A DNA stretch of 64,000 nt. It comes from Rudaea sp. 3F27F6 (GTDB taxonomy: Bacteria > Pseudomonadota > Gammaproteobacteria > Xanthomonadales > Rhodanobacteraceae). The translations under genes and the position numbers were made by a program. Location of the stretch: positions 186,001 to 250,000 of the forward strand of contig NZ_SCNG01000005.1 in NCBI RefSeq assembly GCF_005503555.1, given 5' to 3'. The notes below the pieces were generated by a model that had not been told where the DNA came from, searched no databases, and worked only from the letters and a program-made list of their open reading frames with translations. Of this stretch, positions 8,449-17,500 are shown in pieces. How positions within the stretch are numbered: the stretch's first letter is position 1; every line of letters starts with the position of its first letter.

Positions 8449-9231
8449 ATGGGTGCTACCCAAGACGTCGGCTTTCTGGCCGAAGGCAATCTGAAATTCG
8501 GTCTCCTGGCATCCGATGGCCTTACGCCGATCGGCTATGGAGTCAGCAAGAACACCGTCAAATTCGAGTACAACTCCGGTCAGCCGACAGTGAAGCAGCG
8601 CATCAGTAAGGGCATTGGGACCTACGGTCGAATCCTCGACCAAGTCTATGTTCCGAAGCCGTCGGCGTTGACGCTGACGTTCGACACGATCGATGCGCAA
8701 GGTATCGCGCAGATTTTCCGCGGCGATCTGACAGCACTGACCGTTACCGGAGCAACCGTTGCACCTGCAGCGTTCAACGTGCCCGCGCTCGATCTTTACG
8801 TTCCCATCGCGCCAGGGAAGAGGTTTATGTCCGCGGTGAGTGTAACGAATACCGGTGGCACCACGACCTACGTCGAGGGCAGCGACTACGATGTGGACTA
8901 CAGCCTCGGTCTCATCATCTTCTATTCGGCAGGCGCAATCACCGTCGGCAGCATCAAGGTCGGATACACCTACGCAACCTACGCCGGTAAGACGATTGCG
9001 GCGGAGAAGTTCACGCAGTTGAACATGCAGATCGTGTTCGATGGCAAGAACCTTGCGGATGGCAAGTACATCCAGGTGGACGTGCCGAAGGCCGTCATGG
9101 CGCCGTCGACCGCGCTGGATTTGATGAGCGAGAACTTCGCGAACCTGACTCTTACCGGCTCGCCAATCTCGGTCGCTGGTGCGGCGCCGCTTACGGTGAA
9201 CTACATCACCACCATCCCGAATGGCTTCTGA
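8449..9231 (+). CDS. Major tail tube protein
   Basis: A 260-residue, beta-rich and aromatic-poor protein after the tail terminator, with a strong GGAGG site before the ATG. It opens with a QDVGFLAEGNLKFGLL strand pair, and the middle (residues 120-175) carries repeated short strands such as GSDYDVDYSLGLIIFY that look like an added immunoglobulin-like surface insertion. Tail-tube subunits of siphophages are beta sandwiches that polymerise into hexameric rings. Identity is inferred from position upstream of the tape measure and from composition. Its length is at the long end for the family, consistent with an extra domain. Confidence 0.7.
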   Translation: MGATQDVGFLAEGNLKFGLLASDGLTPIGYGVSKNTVKFEYNSGQPTVKQRISKGIGTYGRILDQVYVPKPSALTLTFDTIDAQGIAQIFRGDLTALTVTGATVAPAAFNVPALDLYVPIAPGKRFMSAVSVTNTGGTTTYVEGSDYDVDYSLGLIIFYSAGAITVGSIKVGYTYATYAGKTIAAEKFTQLNMQIVFDGKNLADGKYIQVDVPKAVMAPSTALDLMSENFANLTLTGSPISVAGAAPLTVNYITTIPNGF

Positions 9232-9241
9232 GGACGCGATC

Positions 9242-9442
9242 ATGGCAGACGAAGCGAAAGTCGAAGCGGCGAAGGCCACAGATGCGAAGAAGATCAGGCT
9301 GAGGTTCACGCAGCCTCATCGTCACGTTGGCACCGATGGCAAGAGCAAGACCTATCAGCGCGGCGACGAGGACGCCTTCGGGCAAGCGGACGCCGACTTC
9401 ATCCGCGCGCAGGGCAGCGCGCAGACGGTCATTGGGGCATAG
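9242..9442 (+). CDS. Small phage protein, DUF7210-like
   Basis: A 66-residue protein starting at 9242 after the tail-tube stop. After an Ala/Lys/Glu-rich start it reads IRLRFTQPHRHVGTDGKSK, then a GD-E motif and DADFIRAQGSAQ. This arrangement (a strand with PH.H.G, a charged turn, a short C-terminal helix ending in AQG) is common in small phage DUF7210-type proteins near connector genes. Function unknown. Confidence 0.5.
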   Translation: MADEAKVEAAKATDAKKIRLRFTQPHRHVGTDGKSKTYQRGDEDAFGQADADFIRAQGSAQTVIGA

Positions 9443-9561
9443 TCAGAAGCAAGAGGAAAACGCCGGATCGGCGTGTAGGAAAACGTCGATCCGTCGGCCC
9501 CGGATTGAACCGGGAATGGGGCGGCAGTAGGATGCGGTCGGGAATCCGACGGGGGGACTTT

Positions 9562-9855
9562 ATGAAGATTGGCTTGATCGCGCTATTACTCTTGGTGCAG
9601 AGCAATCATTTGTTCGCAGTCACGTACTCTTCAATGGAGCACGTCAGGGTCGGGAATAGGGTTGTGAGCGCCGGGGATCGTGTTTCTCAGTTTAGAGATG
9701 CGGCGGATCCCGAGAAGGTTATTCCTCGGTATAACGAGTACGGCGTCAAGATCGGCGAGCAATGGCAGTACAACCGAGGCAACGGCAGTTGGACGCTGAT
9801 CAATGTCAATCTCAATGGCATCGTGACCGGCGTGCTCGACATGATCGATCGTTAG
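9562..9855 (+). CDS. Exported DUF2845-like protein (prophage cargo)
   Basis: A 97-residue product from the ATG at 9562, six bases after a G-rich site. Residues 1-19 are a typical signal peptide (MKIGLIALLLLVQSNHLFA). The mature part reads HVRVGNRVVSAGDRVSQF and then a Tyr/Trp strand region and a final strand NLNGIVTGVLDMI. That order resembles DUF2845 periplasmic proteins, where a VGNRLVxxGD motif begins a small beta fold. It is the first gene of the block that interrupts the tail operon and has its own spacing and ribosome-binding site. Confidence 0.5.
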   Translation: MKIGLIALLLLVQSNHLFAVTYSSMEHVRVGNRVVSAGDRVSQFRDAADPEKVIPRYNEYGVKIGEQWQYNRGNGSWTLINVNLNGIVTGVLDMIDR

Positions 9856-9863
9856 AGGCAGAC

Positions 9864-10250
9864 ATGTCGATGAGAAAGGTATCGAGATCGCTAATTTGGC
9901 TGCTCCCACTGGCTTCCGCATCGCTTGTCGCAAAGGAGTGGTGCGAAGTACCAGGGAAAGGCGGCTACTTCGCGGACAAGTGCCCGGCAGGCACCGCGAG
10001 TAAAGTGGTTGCCGATCCCAAACCAAAGCAGGAGGAATGGCAGCCTCGAATTGGAATGACCCAAGCCGAGGTGATGAAGGTCATCGAGTCAAAAGACTGC
10101 TGGGACCGCGCGTTCAGGTGGTGTGGCTCGCACAAGGTAAATCGGACCGAGAACGCAAGAGGAACGCACGAGCAATGGGTGTTCGGCAATGAGCGCTTGA
10201 GTTGGTATCTCTATTTTGACGATGGCGTTCTGACAACCATCCAAGAATGA
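9864..10250 (+). CDS. Exported protein of unknown function (prophage cargo)
   Basis: A 128-residue protein from the ATG at 9864 (or 9870), eight bases after the previous gene. An N-terminal hydrophobic segment (SLIWLLPLASASLVA) looks like a signal peptide. Four cysteines follow the signal (in WCEVPGK, DKCPAG, DCWDRA and RWCGSH), which suggests disulphides in the periplasm. The C-terminal strands (EQWVFGNERLSWYLYFDDG) resemble SmpA/DUF2845-type small beta folds, and GMTQAEVMKVI is a motif typical of that fold. It is probably co-transcribed with the preceding exported protein. Confidence 0.55.
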   Translation: MSMRKVSRSLIWLLPLASASLVAKEWCEVPGKGGYFADKCPAGTASKVVADPKPKQEEWQPRIGMTQAEVMKVIESKDCWDRAFRWCGSHKVNRTENARGTHEQWVFGNERLSWYLYFDDGVLTTIQE

Positions 10251-10275
10251 AAAACCCGGCCTAGCGCCGGGTTTT
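10251..10275. terminator. Bidirectional terminator between convergent genes
   Basis: AAAACCCGGC (10251-10260) and GCCGGGTTTT (10266-10275) form a perfect 10-bp stem with a 5-base loop. It has U-tracts in both directions and sits exactly between the stop of the exported protein and the stop of the repressor gene, whose TAG is part of the loop. Confidence 0.8.
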
Positions 10276-10683
10276 CTTTTTCTTTTGATCTTTTAGCTGA
10301 TCGATGTCGTGCTTGATACCTTGTTCGAGGAGATAAATGACCTCTCCTCGAAATGTGCGTTTACTGACCATCGATCGTTCGAGGATCATTCGAAATACAT
10401 CGGGGGCGAGTTCCAACTGCATTTCTTCCTCATCGAGTCGGATGCCGCTGGCCTCCATGCGTCGCCATTCTTCTTCGGCCGTCAGCCCGTCGCGAAGAAA
10501 TTCAAGCGTAACTTTGAAGTATGCGCAGAGCTCAAGTAGCAATTTCGGCCGAGGCATCGCCAGACCGCGTTCGTAACGGGAAATCTGTGTCCATCCCACG
10601 CCTACTGCTTCGCCGACCTCGCGCACAGTTAGGCCACTGTCCGTGCGCAGCTTTTTCAGCCGCGCGCCAAATTCGTTATCCAT
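10261..10683 (-). CDS. XRE-family phage repressor with Arc-like C-terminus
   Basis: A 140-residue transcription factor. Residues 1-62 are a Cro/CI-type helix-turn-helix (ARLKKLRTDSGLTVREVGEAVGVGWTQISRYERG). The C-terminal segment (ELAPDVFRMILERSMVSKRTFRGEVIYLLEQGI) reads like an Arc/MetJ ribbon-helix-helix: a short strand, then RTFRGEVIYLL. The gene is divergent from the HNH gene, and the 107-base gap between them contains promoter-like sequence. It probably controls the HNH/KilA-N pair or lysogeny. Combining two DNA-binding folds in one small protein is uncommon. Confidence 0.7.
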   Translation of the reverse strand: MDNEFGARLKKLRTDSGLTVREVGEAVGVGWTQISRYERGLAMPRPKLLLELCAYFKVTLEFLRDGLTAEEEWRRMEASGIRLDEEEMQLELAPDVFRMILERSMVSKRTFRGEVIYLLEQGIKHDIDQLKDQKKKKTRR

Positions 10684-10790
10684 AAATCAAATGATCGTGG
10701 CAAAGTGCACAGAAAGCAACAAAGTGCTTGACAAATCCACAAAAGGCCACAAAGATACACAAAAAGCTCCAAGGACTGAGGAATCAAATT
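10684..10790. promoter_or_regulatory. Divergent promoter/operator region
   Basis: A possible + strand promoter has TTGACA at 10728-10733 and AAAGAT at 10751-10756 (17-base spacing). Short repeats of the type CAAAGTGC (10701, 10720) and CCACAAA (10738, 10748) could be repressor operators. No operator is proven; the position between a repressor and divergent genes makes it likely. Confidence 0.4.
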
Positions 10791-11456
10791 ATGAGTCGGG
10801 AGAAAGTGTCGCCCGGAACAATGATGCCAATGCCAGCGGACCGAGATTTGGCGCTGGTGAAACTAATGGGCCGGCTCGTCAAAGATGCAAATGATTGCTG
10901 GAACTGGGACGGAACGAAGGACTATTGCGGATATGGTCACGCGTACATCGAAGGTCGGAGCGTGATCGCGCATCGACTCATGTATGCACTCCATTTCGGC
11001 CCGATTCCTCATGGGGGAGACATGTCCTCAAAGCGCAGATTCATTTGCCATCACTGCGATAATCCATCCTGCTGCAACCCCAATCATCTTTACCTCGGAA
11101 GCGGCGCAGACAACAGTCGAGACATGGTTGAGCGTTGTCGCGGCAGGATCGGCCATAGGGTGAGCTATTTGCGCGGTCGTCAATGGTCGTTAGATCGATC
11201 TGAGATACCAACGGGGAAAGTCTATTGGGCCATTCAAGGAGATGTCAGGTCACTTCACGAGTGGGCGGAATATTACGGCGTCAACTTCTGCACACTGGAT
11301 CAACGATTGTCTTCCGGATGGCCCGCCATGTGCCTAGGCGATCCACCATATTCCTACGATGGAAGAAAAAGGAAGGGTAGAGAAGTTCACGTTCGATTAT
11401 CCGGCAAGGCAGCGGTGGAACAGTACCGATCAGATCAGGAAAGGGGGGCGGCATGA
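10791..11456 (+). CDS. HNH endonuclease
   Basis: A 221-residue protein from the ATG at 10791, preceded by GAGGA. An upstream GTG-like start at 10728 would lie inside the proposed promoter. The core is an HNH_3 zinc nuclease: DCWNWDGTKDYCGYG, then IAHRLMYALHFG, then CHHCDNPSCCNPNHLYLGS and NSRDMVERCRGR. The histidine pair and the cysteines that bind the structural zinc are all present. Such genes are common homing-type or cargo nucleases in phages. The stop overlaps the KilA-N start (ATGA), so the two are co-expressed. Confidence 0.88.
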   Translation: MSREKVSPGTMMPMPADRDLALVKLMGRLVKDANDCWNWDGTKDYCGYGHAYIEGRSVIAHRLMYALHFGPIPHGGDMSSKRRFICHHCDNPSCCNPNHLYLGSGADNSRDMVERCRGRIGHRVSYLRGRQWSLDRSEIPTGKVYWAIQGDVRSLHEWAEYYGVNFCTLDQRLSSGWPAMCLGDPPYSYDGRKRKGREVHVRLSGKAAVEQYRSDQERGAA

Positions 11457-12190
11457 CCAACATCATCCACGCGGACTTCCAGGGAACTGACATCACGTTT
11501 TCAGGCGATGGTTGGTTCAACGCGACTGGTGCTGCCGCCAGGTTCGGTAAGCGGCCTGTTGATTGGCTAGAACAACGGGACACAGCGGAGTATTTAGCCG
11601 CTCTGGCCAACAGCGAAGGCAAAAGTGGTTTTCTGGAACAATTCAACGAAATCAGTCAGTTGAAAGGCGAGCGTCCGGCGAGCCAAGCAAAATTACTCCG
11701 ATTGTCCAAGGGCACGGGGTTTGTCAGGACCAAAGCCGGCTCTCCGGAAAACGGTGGCGGCACATGGATGCATCCCAAGCTAGGTGTGGTGTTCGCTCGC
11801 TGGTTGGATGTTCGATTCGCGGTCTGGTGCGACGAGCAGATCGACAAACTGCTCCGCGGACAAGTGGATTGGAAACGCGCCCGTCACGAAGCATCTGCCA
11901 CATATAAAGGCATGTGCGATGTGCTGCGGCTGGTGCGCGAGGAAGAGGGAAAGAGCACGGCGAGCTACCACTATGCAAATGAGGCGCGCCTAGTAAATCG
12001 TGTCATCACGGGTGAGTGGGGAGGCCTTGATCGCGACGCACTTCCTCTTACTGCGTTGGATCTTCTGGCCAAGCTGGAGGCAAAAAATCTGGTGTTGCTA
12101 GCTCGTGGCGTCGGGAGAGAGGAGCGGGCCAAGGCGCTCGAATCGATGGCTATGGCATGGAATCAGAAGACGCTCGCGAGCGCGGCCTAA
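11453..12190 (+). CDS. KilA-N domain protein
   Basis: A 245-residue DNA-binding protein. Residues 5-115 match the KilA-N fold: DGWFNATGAAARFGKRPVDWLE at the start, then the conserved end GGTWMHPKLGVVFARWLDVRFAVWCDEQIDKLL. The remaining 130 residues are helical and contain no recognised domain. KilA-N proteins are widespread in prophages and large DNA viruses, and expression is toxic in the P1 case. It is translated from an ATG overlapping the HNH stop. A 420-base untranslated region follows. Confidence 0.85.
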   Translation: MTNIIHADFQGTDITFSGDGWFNATGAAARFGKRPVDWLEQRDTAEYLAALANSEGKSGFLEQFNEISQLKGERPASQAKLLRLSKGTGFVRTKAGSPENGGGTWMHPKLGVVFARWLDVRFAVWCDEQIDKLLRGQVDWKRARHEASATYKGMCDVLRLVREEEGKSTASYHYANEARLVNRVITGEWGGLDRDALPLTALDLLAKLEAKNLVLLARGVGREERAKALESMAMAWNQKTLASAA

Positions 12191-12612
12191 CGAGAAAAAT
12201 ATTTTGAAATGTGTCAGCTAGTGAGACTCAAGGCAATGAAGCTATTTGGTCGACGATATCCAGTTCTGCCCCGGTATACCAAGATGGTCTAACTTGGTCG
12301 TCCCAAAGCATATTTTTGGCAAGTCAAGCGAGTTTCCCACAAGTTATCCACTGGTAAGCCGACAGAACAGTTGGATATGCTGCAAATCAGATTCCGATGC
12401 GGTCCGAATTTGAGCGTTGCCAAGCATCGGAATAAATCGCAAGTTGAGGGGCCTACTGTTTTTCGGAGTAGGCAGAGTCAGAGGAATGTAGAGAATGCGA
12501 ATCGAAGGGCCGAGTTGTCGAAAAAGCAGCACGGCCCAAAAACGAGAAGACCCCAAGCGCGCCAACGCTTGAGGTCTTGATTACAAAACCCCCTTACCAG
12601 GAGTTTTCTAAC
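12191..12612 (+). other. Untranslated region with terminator hairpin
   Basis: No convincing gene is present. An imperfect 13-bp inverted repeat at 12547-12578 (AAGACCCCAAGCG / CGCTTGAGGTCTT, one mismatch, followed by GATTACAAAA) is a likely terminator for the HNH/KilA-N unit. The stretch is more AT-rich than its flanks. Confidence 0.5.
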
Positions 12613-13122
12613 GTGGAAAACCTTACTACAAACAGTGCGCAATCGCAATTTCGCCGCACGGACGTGGCTTCTAAGTCAGTCGACAGCTGCACGCCGGCGG
12701 CATCCCGCATTCACATATTGCATCCCGAACGTCATGTTTTGAACGCCCTCAGCCCGGCAGTTCGGGGATTGGCTGCGAAATACAGCCGCTTCGACAACGA
12801 AGAGAGCGAGTGGGAGTTCTACCGGGACAGGGCAGTGAAGGAGTTGGAAGCAAAGCGGCGCCGGGAAATGTTGGCGCACGGACGAAAAGCTAAGAAGGCG
12901 CGACTGACTGGAGCGCCTTACATGCAACTGGTTGTGCGGGGTGAGGCAGAACCGGAGTTCACAAGGCGCAGGGAGATCGGTCGGCACCTGCCAGCCGACT
13001 GTATCGACCCGAACCAGCTAGCTCATGGCAGTTCGACCTTGACTGAATTCGAGGTGGCGGAATTGAGGTATTTGCTGGAGCAGCGGGCCTCACGGTCGTC
13101 TGGCGCGGGTGACGCCGCATAG
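12613..13122 (+). CDS. Hypothetical charged protein (prophage cargo)
   Basis: A 169-residue protein from the GTG at 12613, nine bases after AGGAG. An earlier TTG at 12577 lacks such a site. The protein is very rich in Arg, Glu and Ala, with a helical stretch (DNEESEWEFYRDRAVKELEAKRRREMLAHGRKAKKARL) and a C-terminal helix. No domain is recognised. Its distribution and position after a terminator suggest an independently expressed cargo gene. Confidence 0.5.
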   Translation: MENLTTNSAQSQFRRTDVASKSVDSCTPAASRIHILHPERHVLNALSPAVRGLAAKYSRFDNEESEWEFYRDRAVKELEAKRRREMLAHGRKAKKARLTGAPYMQLVVRGEAEPEFTRRREIGRHLPADCIDPNQLAHGSSTLTEFEVAELRYLLEQRASRSSGAGDAA

Positions 13123-13171
13123 AGGTATCTGAAATCGGGATTGCGAGGCTGCAGCGACTTAGAGCTTGTAT

Positions 13172-13525
13172 CTAGGCAGCCTTGCTCGATTTGTTGGTCC
13201 GTGCGGGGCGCGTTGGCTTGGAATCCGTTACCGGGACCAAGCTAAGGCGGAAGCCGAGAGCGTTTGCAAGTTTGCTGACGGTTGTCATGGTCGGATTTCC
13301 CTCGCCACGAAGCGTCTTGTATAGCGTCTCGCGGGCAATGCCAGTAACGCGCGCCAGTTCGGTGATATTGCGAGCACGAGCTGCATCGCCGAGGACGCTA
13401 GCAAGAAAGGCTGCGTCATCCGGCGCTTCTTCTAGGGCGGCCTGGATATATAGCTGAATGTCGGTTTCGTCGCGTAGATGCTCGACGGAATCCCAAACGC
13501 GTGTCTTGATCTTGCTCATAGTCAA
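13172..13525 (-). CDS. HigA-type antitoxin (HI1420-like)
   Basis: A 117-residue antitoxin of the addiction-module family with a Cro-like helix-turn-helix. The core (ALEEAPDDAAFLASVLGDAARARNITELARVTGIARETLYKTLRGEGNPTMTTVSKLANALGF) has the family's DDAAFLA start and the RETLYK recognition helix. It is the second gene of the pair, and its ATG overlaps the toxin stop (ATGA), giving the toxin-first order typical of HigBA. It would neutralise the toxin and repress the shared promoter. Confidence 0.9.
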   Translation of the reverse strand: MTMSKIKTRVWDSVEHLRDETDIQLYIQAALEEAPDDAAFLASVLGDAARARNITELARVTGIARETLYKTLRGEGNPTMTTVSKLANALGFRLSLVPVTDSKPTRPARTNKSSKAA

Positions 13526-13812
13526 AGCTCCTTCGCCATTCGAACGGCGATTTCGATATCGGCGTCTTGGGTGCGTTTATCGCCGCCACAAAGCAGGATG
13601 TATGTGATTCCAAGGCGCTCGGTGTAATAGATCCTGTAGCCGGGGCCGTAGTCGATCTTCATCTCGGATACGCCGCCCTTGAGGGTGCGATGTTGACCGG
13701 GATTGCCGGAGCCCAGTCTTCGGATGCGAACAGAGATACGTTGTTTGGCCTCACGGTCACGCAACGAGTTGAACCAATCGTCAAAAGCAGAGGTGCTGAT
13801 GATGGTTGTCAT
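13522..13812 (-). CDS. HigB/RelE-type toxin (HI1419-like)
   Basis: A 96-residue RelE-superfamily mRNA interferase from the ATG at 13810-13812. The sequence shows the family features: FDDWFNSLRDREAKQRISVRIRRL, then GNPGQHRTLKGGVSEMKIDYGPGYRIYYTERL and LLCGGDKRTQDADIEIA. The conserved GYRIYY and GGDKxTQ motifs are intact. A perfect palindrome that contains a TATAAT box abuts the start codon, leaving almost no 5' leader. A longer frame extends upstream but has no signal of translation. Confidence 0.9.
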   Translation of the reverse strand: MTTIISTSAFDDWFNSLRDREAKQRISVRIRRLGSGNPGQHRTLKGGVSEMKIDYGPGYRIYYTERLGITYILLCGGDKRTQDADIEIAVRMAKEL

Positions 13813-13833
13813 TTGTCCATTATAATGGACAAA
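13812..13833. promoter_or_regulatory. 22-bp palindromic operator/promoter of the TA pair
   Basis: TTTGTCCATTA (13812-13822) is the exact reverse complement of TAATGGACAAA (13823-13833). TATAAT occurs on both strands inside it. On the - strand the box is at 13819-13824, only about seven bases before the toxin ATG. HigA dimers would be expected to bind here. Confidence 0.7.
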
Positions 13834-13864
13834 AATCGCCGAATGCAAAGTATTCCTACCTCGT

Positions 13865-13888
13865 AGCCCCGCCAAGTGCGGGGCTTTT
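13865..13888 (+). terminator. Hairpin upstream of gpZ-like gene
   Basis: AGCCCCGC and GCGGGGCT flank CAAGT and are followed by TTTTCATTT, 17 bases before the tail gene start. Similar hairpins occur before the capsid and fibre genes. Confidence 0.55.
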
Positions 13889-13904
13889 CATTTCCGGAGT
13901 TCGA

Positions 13905-14537
13905 ATGGCAAAGAGCAGCATCAACATCAACGTCGACGCGCTGATTCGTCTTGCCTCGTTCACGCGCGATCTCAGCGAGAAGCAGATTTCGCAGGTCAAG
14001 ATCAGGGCGATCTCGACGCTAAAGCGGCGATTGGGTGCAGAGGCGTCGCGGCAGATCAGCGAGAAGATTCTGAACCTGCCTCCGCGCGTGATCAGCGGCT
14101 ATCTCGACGTCAAGGCGGACGAGCAATCCATCACGTTGACGGGCTCTGACCAGCGACCACCGATCTCTGCGTTCAAGCCGACTTGGGGCGGCCGAACATC
14201 ACCGGGTGTTGTCGCGACGATCTGGCGAGATCAAGGCGCAGTCGTCTTGCCACATACGTTCCTGCGCCCGGGCAGCAAGGAAGTCTGGCAGCGCATCCCG
14301 ACATCGCGCTCGAAGACGCAGCAAGTCGGTCAAGGACGCGACTCGTCACGTCAAGTCATCCAGTCGGCCGGTGCGCTCGTCGGCCGCCTTCCCATCGTCG
14401 TGCGGAAAGGGCCAGCGATGGCCCGCGCGGTCTACGAGCGCAAGCACGGCGACATTTACCCGCAACTCGTTGAGTTCGGCCGAAACATCCTTTCCGACGA
14501 AGTTTCGCGTCTCGTCGACCTACTGAAGAACCGCTAA
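13905..14537 (+). CDS. Minor tail protein, gpZ-like
   Basis: A 210-residue protein from the ATG at 13905, with GGAG at 13895-13898. It continues the tail operon after the cargo block. Family features are the helical start (NVDALIRLASFTRDLSEKQIS), a LGAEASRQISEKILNLPPRVISGYLDVK middle, and GVVATIWRDQGAVVLPHTFLRPGSKEVWQRI. These match lambda gpZ-type minor tail proteins, which are needed for proper tail-head joining. It overlaps the tape-measure start by one base. Confidence 0.7.
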   Translation: MAKSSININVDALIRLASFTRDLSEKQISQVKIRAISTLKRRLGAEASRQISEKILNLPPRVISGYLDVKADEQSITLTGSDQRPPISAFKPTWGGRTSPGVVATIWRDQGAVVLPHTFLRPGSKEVWQRIPTSRSKTQQVGQGRDSSRQVIQSAGALVGRLPIVVRKGPAMARAVYERKHGDIYPQLVEFGRNILSDEVSRLVDLLKNR

Positions 14538-17500
14538 TGGCAACCCAACAAGAAATCCTCCAGTTCGTTCTCGAAACGCAAGGTCAGGAAGGGCTTGATC
14601 AACTTACCAATGCCCTGGCGAAAGCCGGGAAGCAGGGCGGCGAGTCTGGCGCAGAGCTAACGAAGCTCGCCGATGAACTTGGCGGATTGCTGGAGCGGGT
14701 CAATCAGATCGAAGGTCTGCAGGCGCTGCAGGACCGTCTGAGCGCTGTCAGCGAGAAGCTGGCCGCCGCCCGAGACGGCCTCGCGAATCTCAACAGCGCA
14801 TTCAGTGCGACCGACAAGAGCAGTGCCGAGATCGCGAAGCAGTTCGACGCCGCGAACAAGTCCATTGAAGACCTTACCGCGCAACACGATGCGCTCGCCG
14901 TCCGGGTGTCCACTGCCTCGGCTGCTCTCAATGCAGAAGGCGTCGATACCAAGAACCTTGGAGTCGCCCACGATGAGTTGAGCAAGAAGGCACAGGAGGC
15001 GGGGTCGAAGCTGGCAGATACCGCCGCCCAGGCCAATCGTGGTGGCATCAGCTTTGCGTCACTCAAGGAAGGAATTGCCAAGGCGGCTGAATCGCTGAAG
15101 GACGGGGGAGAGAAAGCGATCGAATTCGGGAAGCACCTTCTCGAAATCTCGGGCATTGCAGGAGTCGTTGCCTCCGCGCTGGCGACGATCACCGGATTCC
15201 GCTTCTTCGAGAAAGGCGTGGAGGAAGCGCGGTCTGGCGAAGTCGCGCTCGCGAAGCTGAAAGCGGCTGTCGACGGGAATCAGGAGTCGTTCAACCATCT
15301 GAAAGAAGCCGCTGAAAAGGCGGCCGATTCCGTTGGTACAACCGGCAACGTAGCAGTCGAGACACTTACGCGGCTCACGGCGCAGTTGGGGAATGCTGAC
15401 GCCGCGGCGAAGGCATTGCCGGCGACCTTGACGCTTGCCAAAGCTGCTCAGATCGACTTCAACGAGTCGGCCGATCTCGTCGCTACCACGCTCAAGGCGT
15501 TTAGCCTCAATGCGGATCAGGCTGGGCAGGTTGCCGACAAGCCGGCGGCGATTGCTGCTCGAACCGGCGTCAACCTTGCCGACCTGGCGCGCGGCGCCGC
15601 AGAGGTGGCCCCACTAGCGAAACAAGCTGGCATCGGCTTCGACACTGTAGCGAGCGCGCTAGCGGAACTTTCGAGCAAAGGCTTCGACGCACAGAAATCG
15701 AGTGCGGGGCTACGCGAGTTGTTCGTCGCGCTTGGCACGCCGACGAGCAAGCTCCGGCAAGACCTCGTCGGCCTCGGTATCGATACAACCTCGCTCAATT
15801 CGATAATGGATGGTCTGCGCGGAGCCGGCGATCGAGGCACCAAGGCGCTTGAAGACCTTAGCGTCAAAGGACGTGCGGCGGTTCTAGCCCTTGAGCAGGG
15901 CGGTGGCGCCGGGCTGCAGCAGTTCCAGAAAATCCTGGACGACTCCGCAGGCTCCGCAAGCAAGACGGCGAAGCTGCTCGGCGATACGCTCGATGGTGCT
16001 CTCAAGGGAATCGGGCGAACCGTCGACAGTCTGGCGGAGGATATGGTCAAGGAGTCGCTCCCGGCGGTCGAGGGCGAACTCAAGAAGCTCAATGAAGAAC
16101 TGAAGGACGTTGGTAAGTCCGAGACATTCAAGACGCTCAAGGACGGCGTGAAGGATTTTGTCACCGACGCGGTGAAATGGTTCGACCAGTTTGCTCACGC
16201 GATCGATTGGAAGGATTTCGGCAAACAAATTTCTGAATGGGCCAATAGCGCGCGCGAGTCATTCGCGCTGATTTCCGAGAGCGTAGGAGTTGTAGGCAAG
16301 GGCTTCGGAATTCTCGGCAACATCGTGGGCGCGGTCTGGAACACGATCAAGACCGTATTCGATTCGATTGCCTCCGCCACAAGCTATCTCGCATCTCATG
16401 TGGTAGAGAGTCTGGCTTCAGCGCTCGATAAGATTGGATACTTCAGCGACGCGGCTGCCCAAAAGGCGAAAGAGTTCCATGATCTCGCGAAGCAATATGC
16501 TGACAATGCCACGGCCTACTGGAATGCCGGAGATGAGGCCGCAGAGAAAGTCGGCAAGTCGCTCGGAGACCTAACGGAAAAAATCCTCGATGCAGGAGAG
16601 AAGGCAAAGGATGCCGCACCGAAGCACGAAGAGCATGCGAAGAGCCTCAAGGACTCGGCCGAACAATCAGAACACGCCGCGGCTGCAAGCAAGTTGGTTG
16701 GCGACGCGATATCGAAGACAGCAGACTCCGCACAAGCATCTACATCGCGAATCCGAGGCTTCCAGGCGAGCCTAAATGAGGCAGTGACTGCGCTTGGTGT
16801 TTTGGAGCATGCGGGCATCACTACAGGGCCTGCTGTCCAAGCGTTACGAGATCAGATTCAGAGTGCCAGCGCGCAGCTTCGAAGTTTTGGTAATGACGCT
16901 ATAAGCGGCGTCGTCAACCCGTCATTGCTGGGAATGAAAGCAAGCGTTGCGGCTGGTTCAGAGGAGTTTAAGAAAATTCAGGCAGCTGCGGCCGGATTGA
17001 AAATAACTTTGCAGGGCGATTTGGCAGAAGCCGCCGACACAGCAGCCAACCATTTCAAGTTGATCGAAGCGACGTCCGATGGGAGCGCCGCAGGAATCGC
17101 AAACGTGCGCAATGCGTTCCTCGATTACGCAAGAAAACAGTTGGAGGCTACGCAGAATCTAACCGAAGGCGAGAGGTATTCGACACAAGCGATGCTTGAA
17201 TCGAAAGCCGCCGCACTGGGCCTGACGAATATCCTACAAGGTCTAATAGATGCATCGAACAAATCCGGTATTGCTGCCCGCGAAGCCGCCGGTAACTACC
17301 TCGAAGGCGTGCGCCAAGCTCAGGAAGGGGCGAAGCTGCAGCAGGATCAGATGGCAGAAGGCGCCAAACGCGCGGCAGAGTGCGACGCTGCTCTAGCAAA
17401 ATTGAAGGATACGACTGCCTCCTTGGCAGATCGCGAGAAAGCGCTGGCGGCCGCAATGGATTCGGCGTCTGACGCCACTGAGCGACAAGCCGCTACCGCA

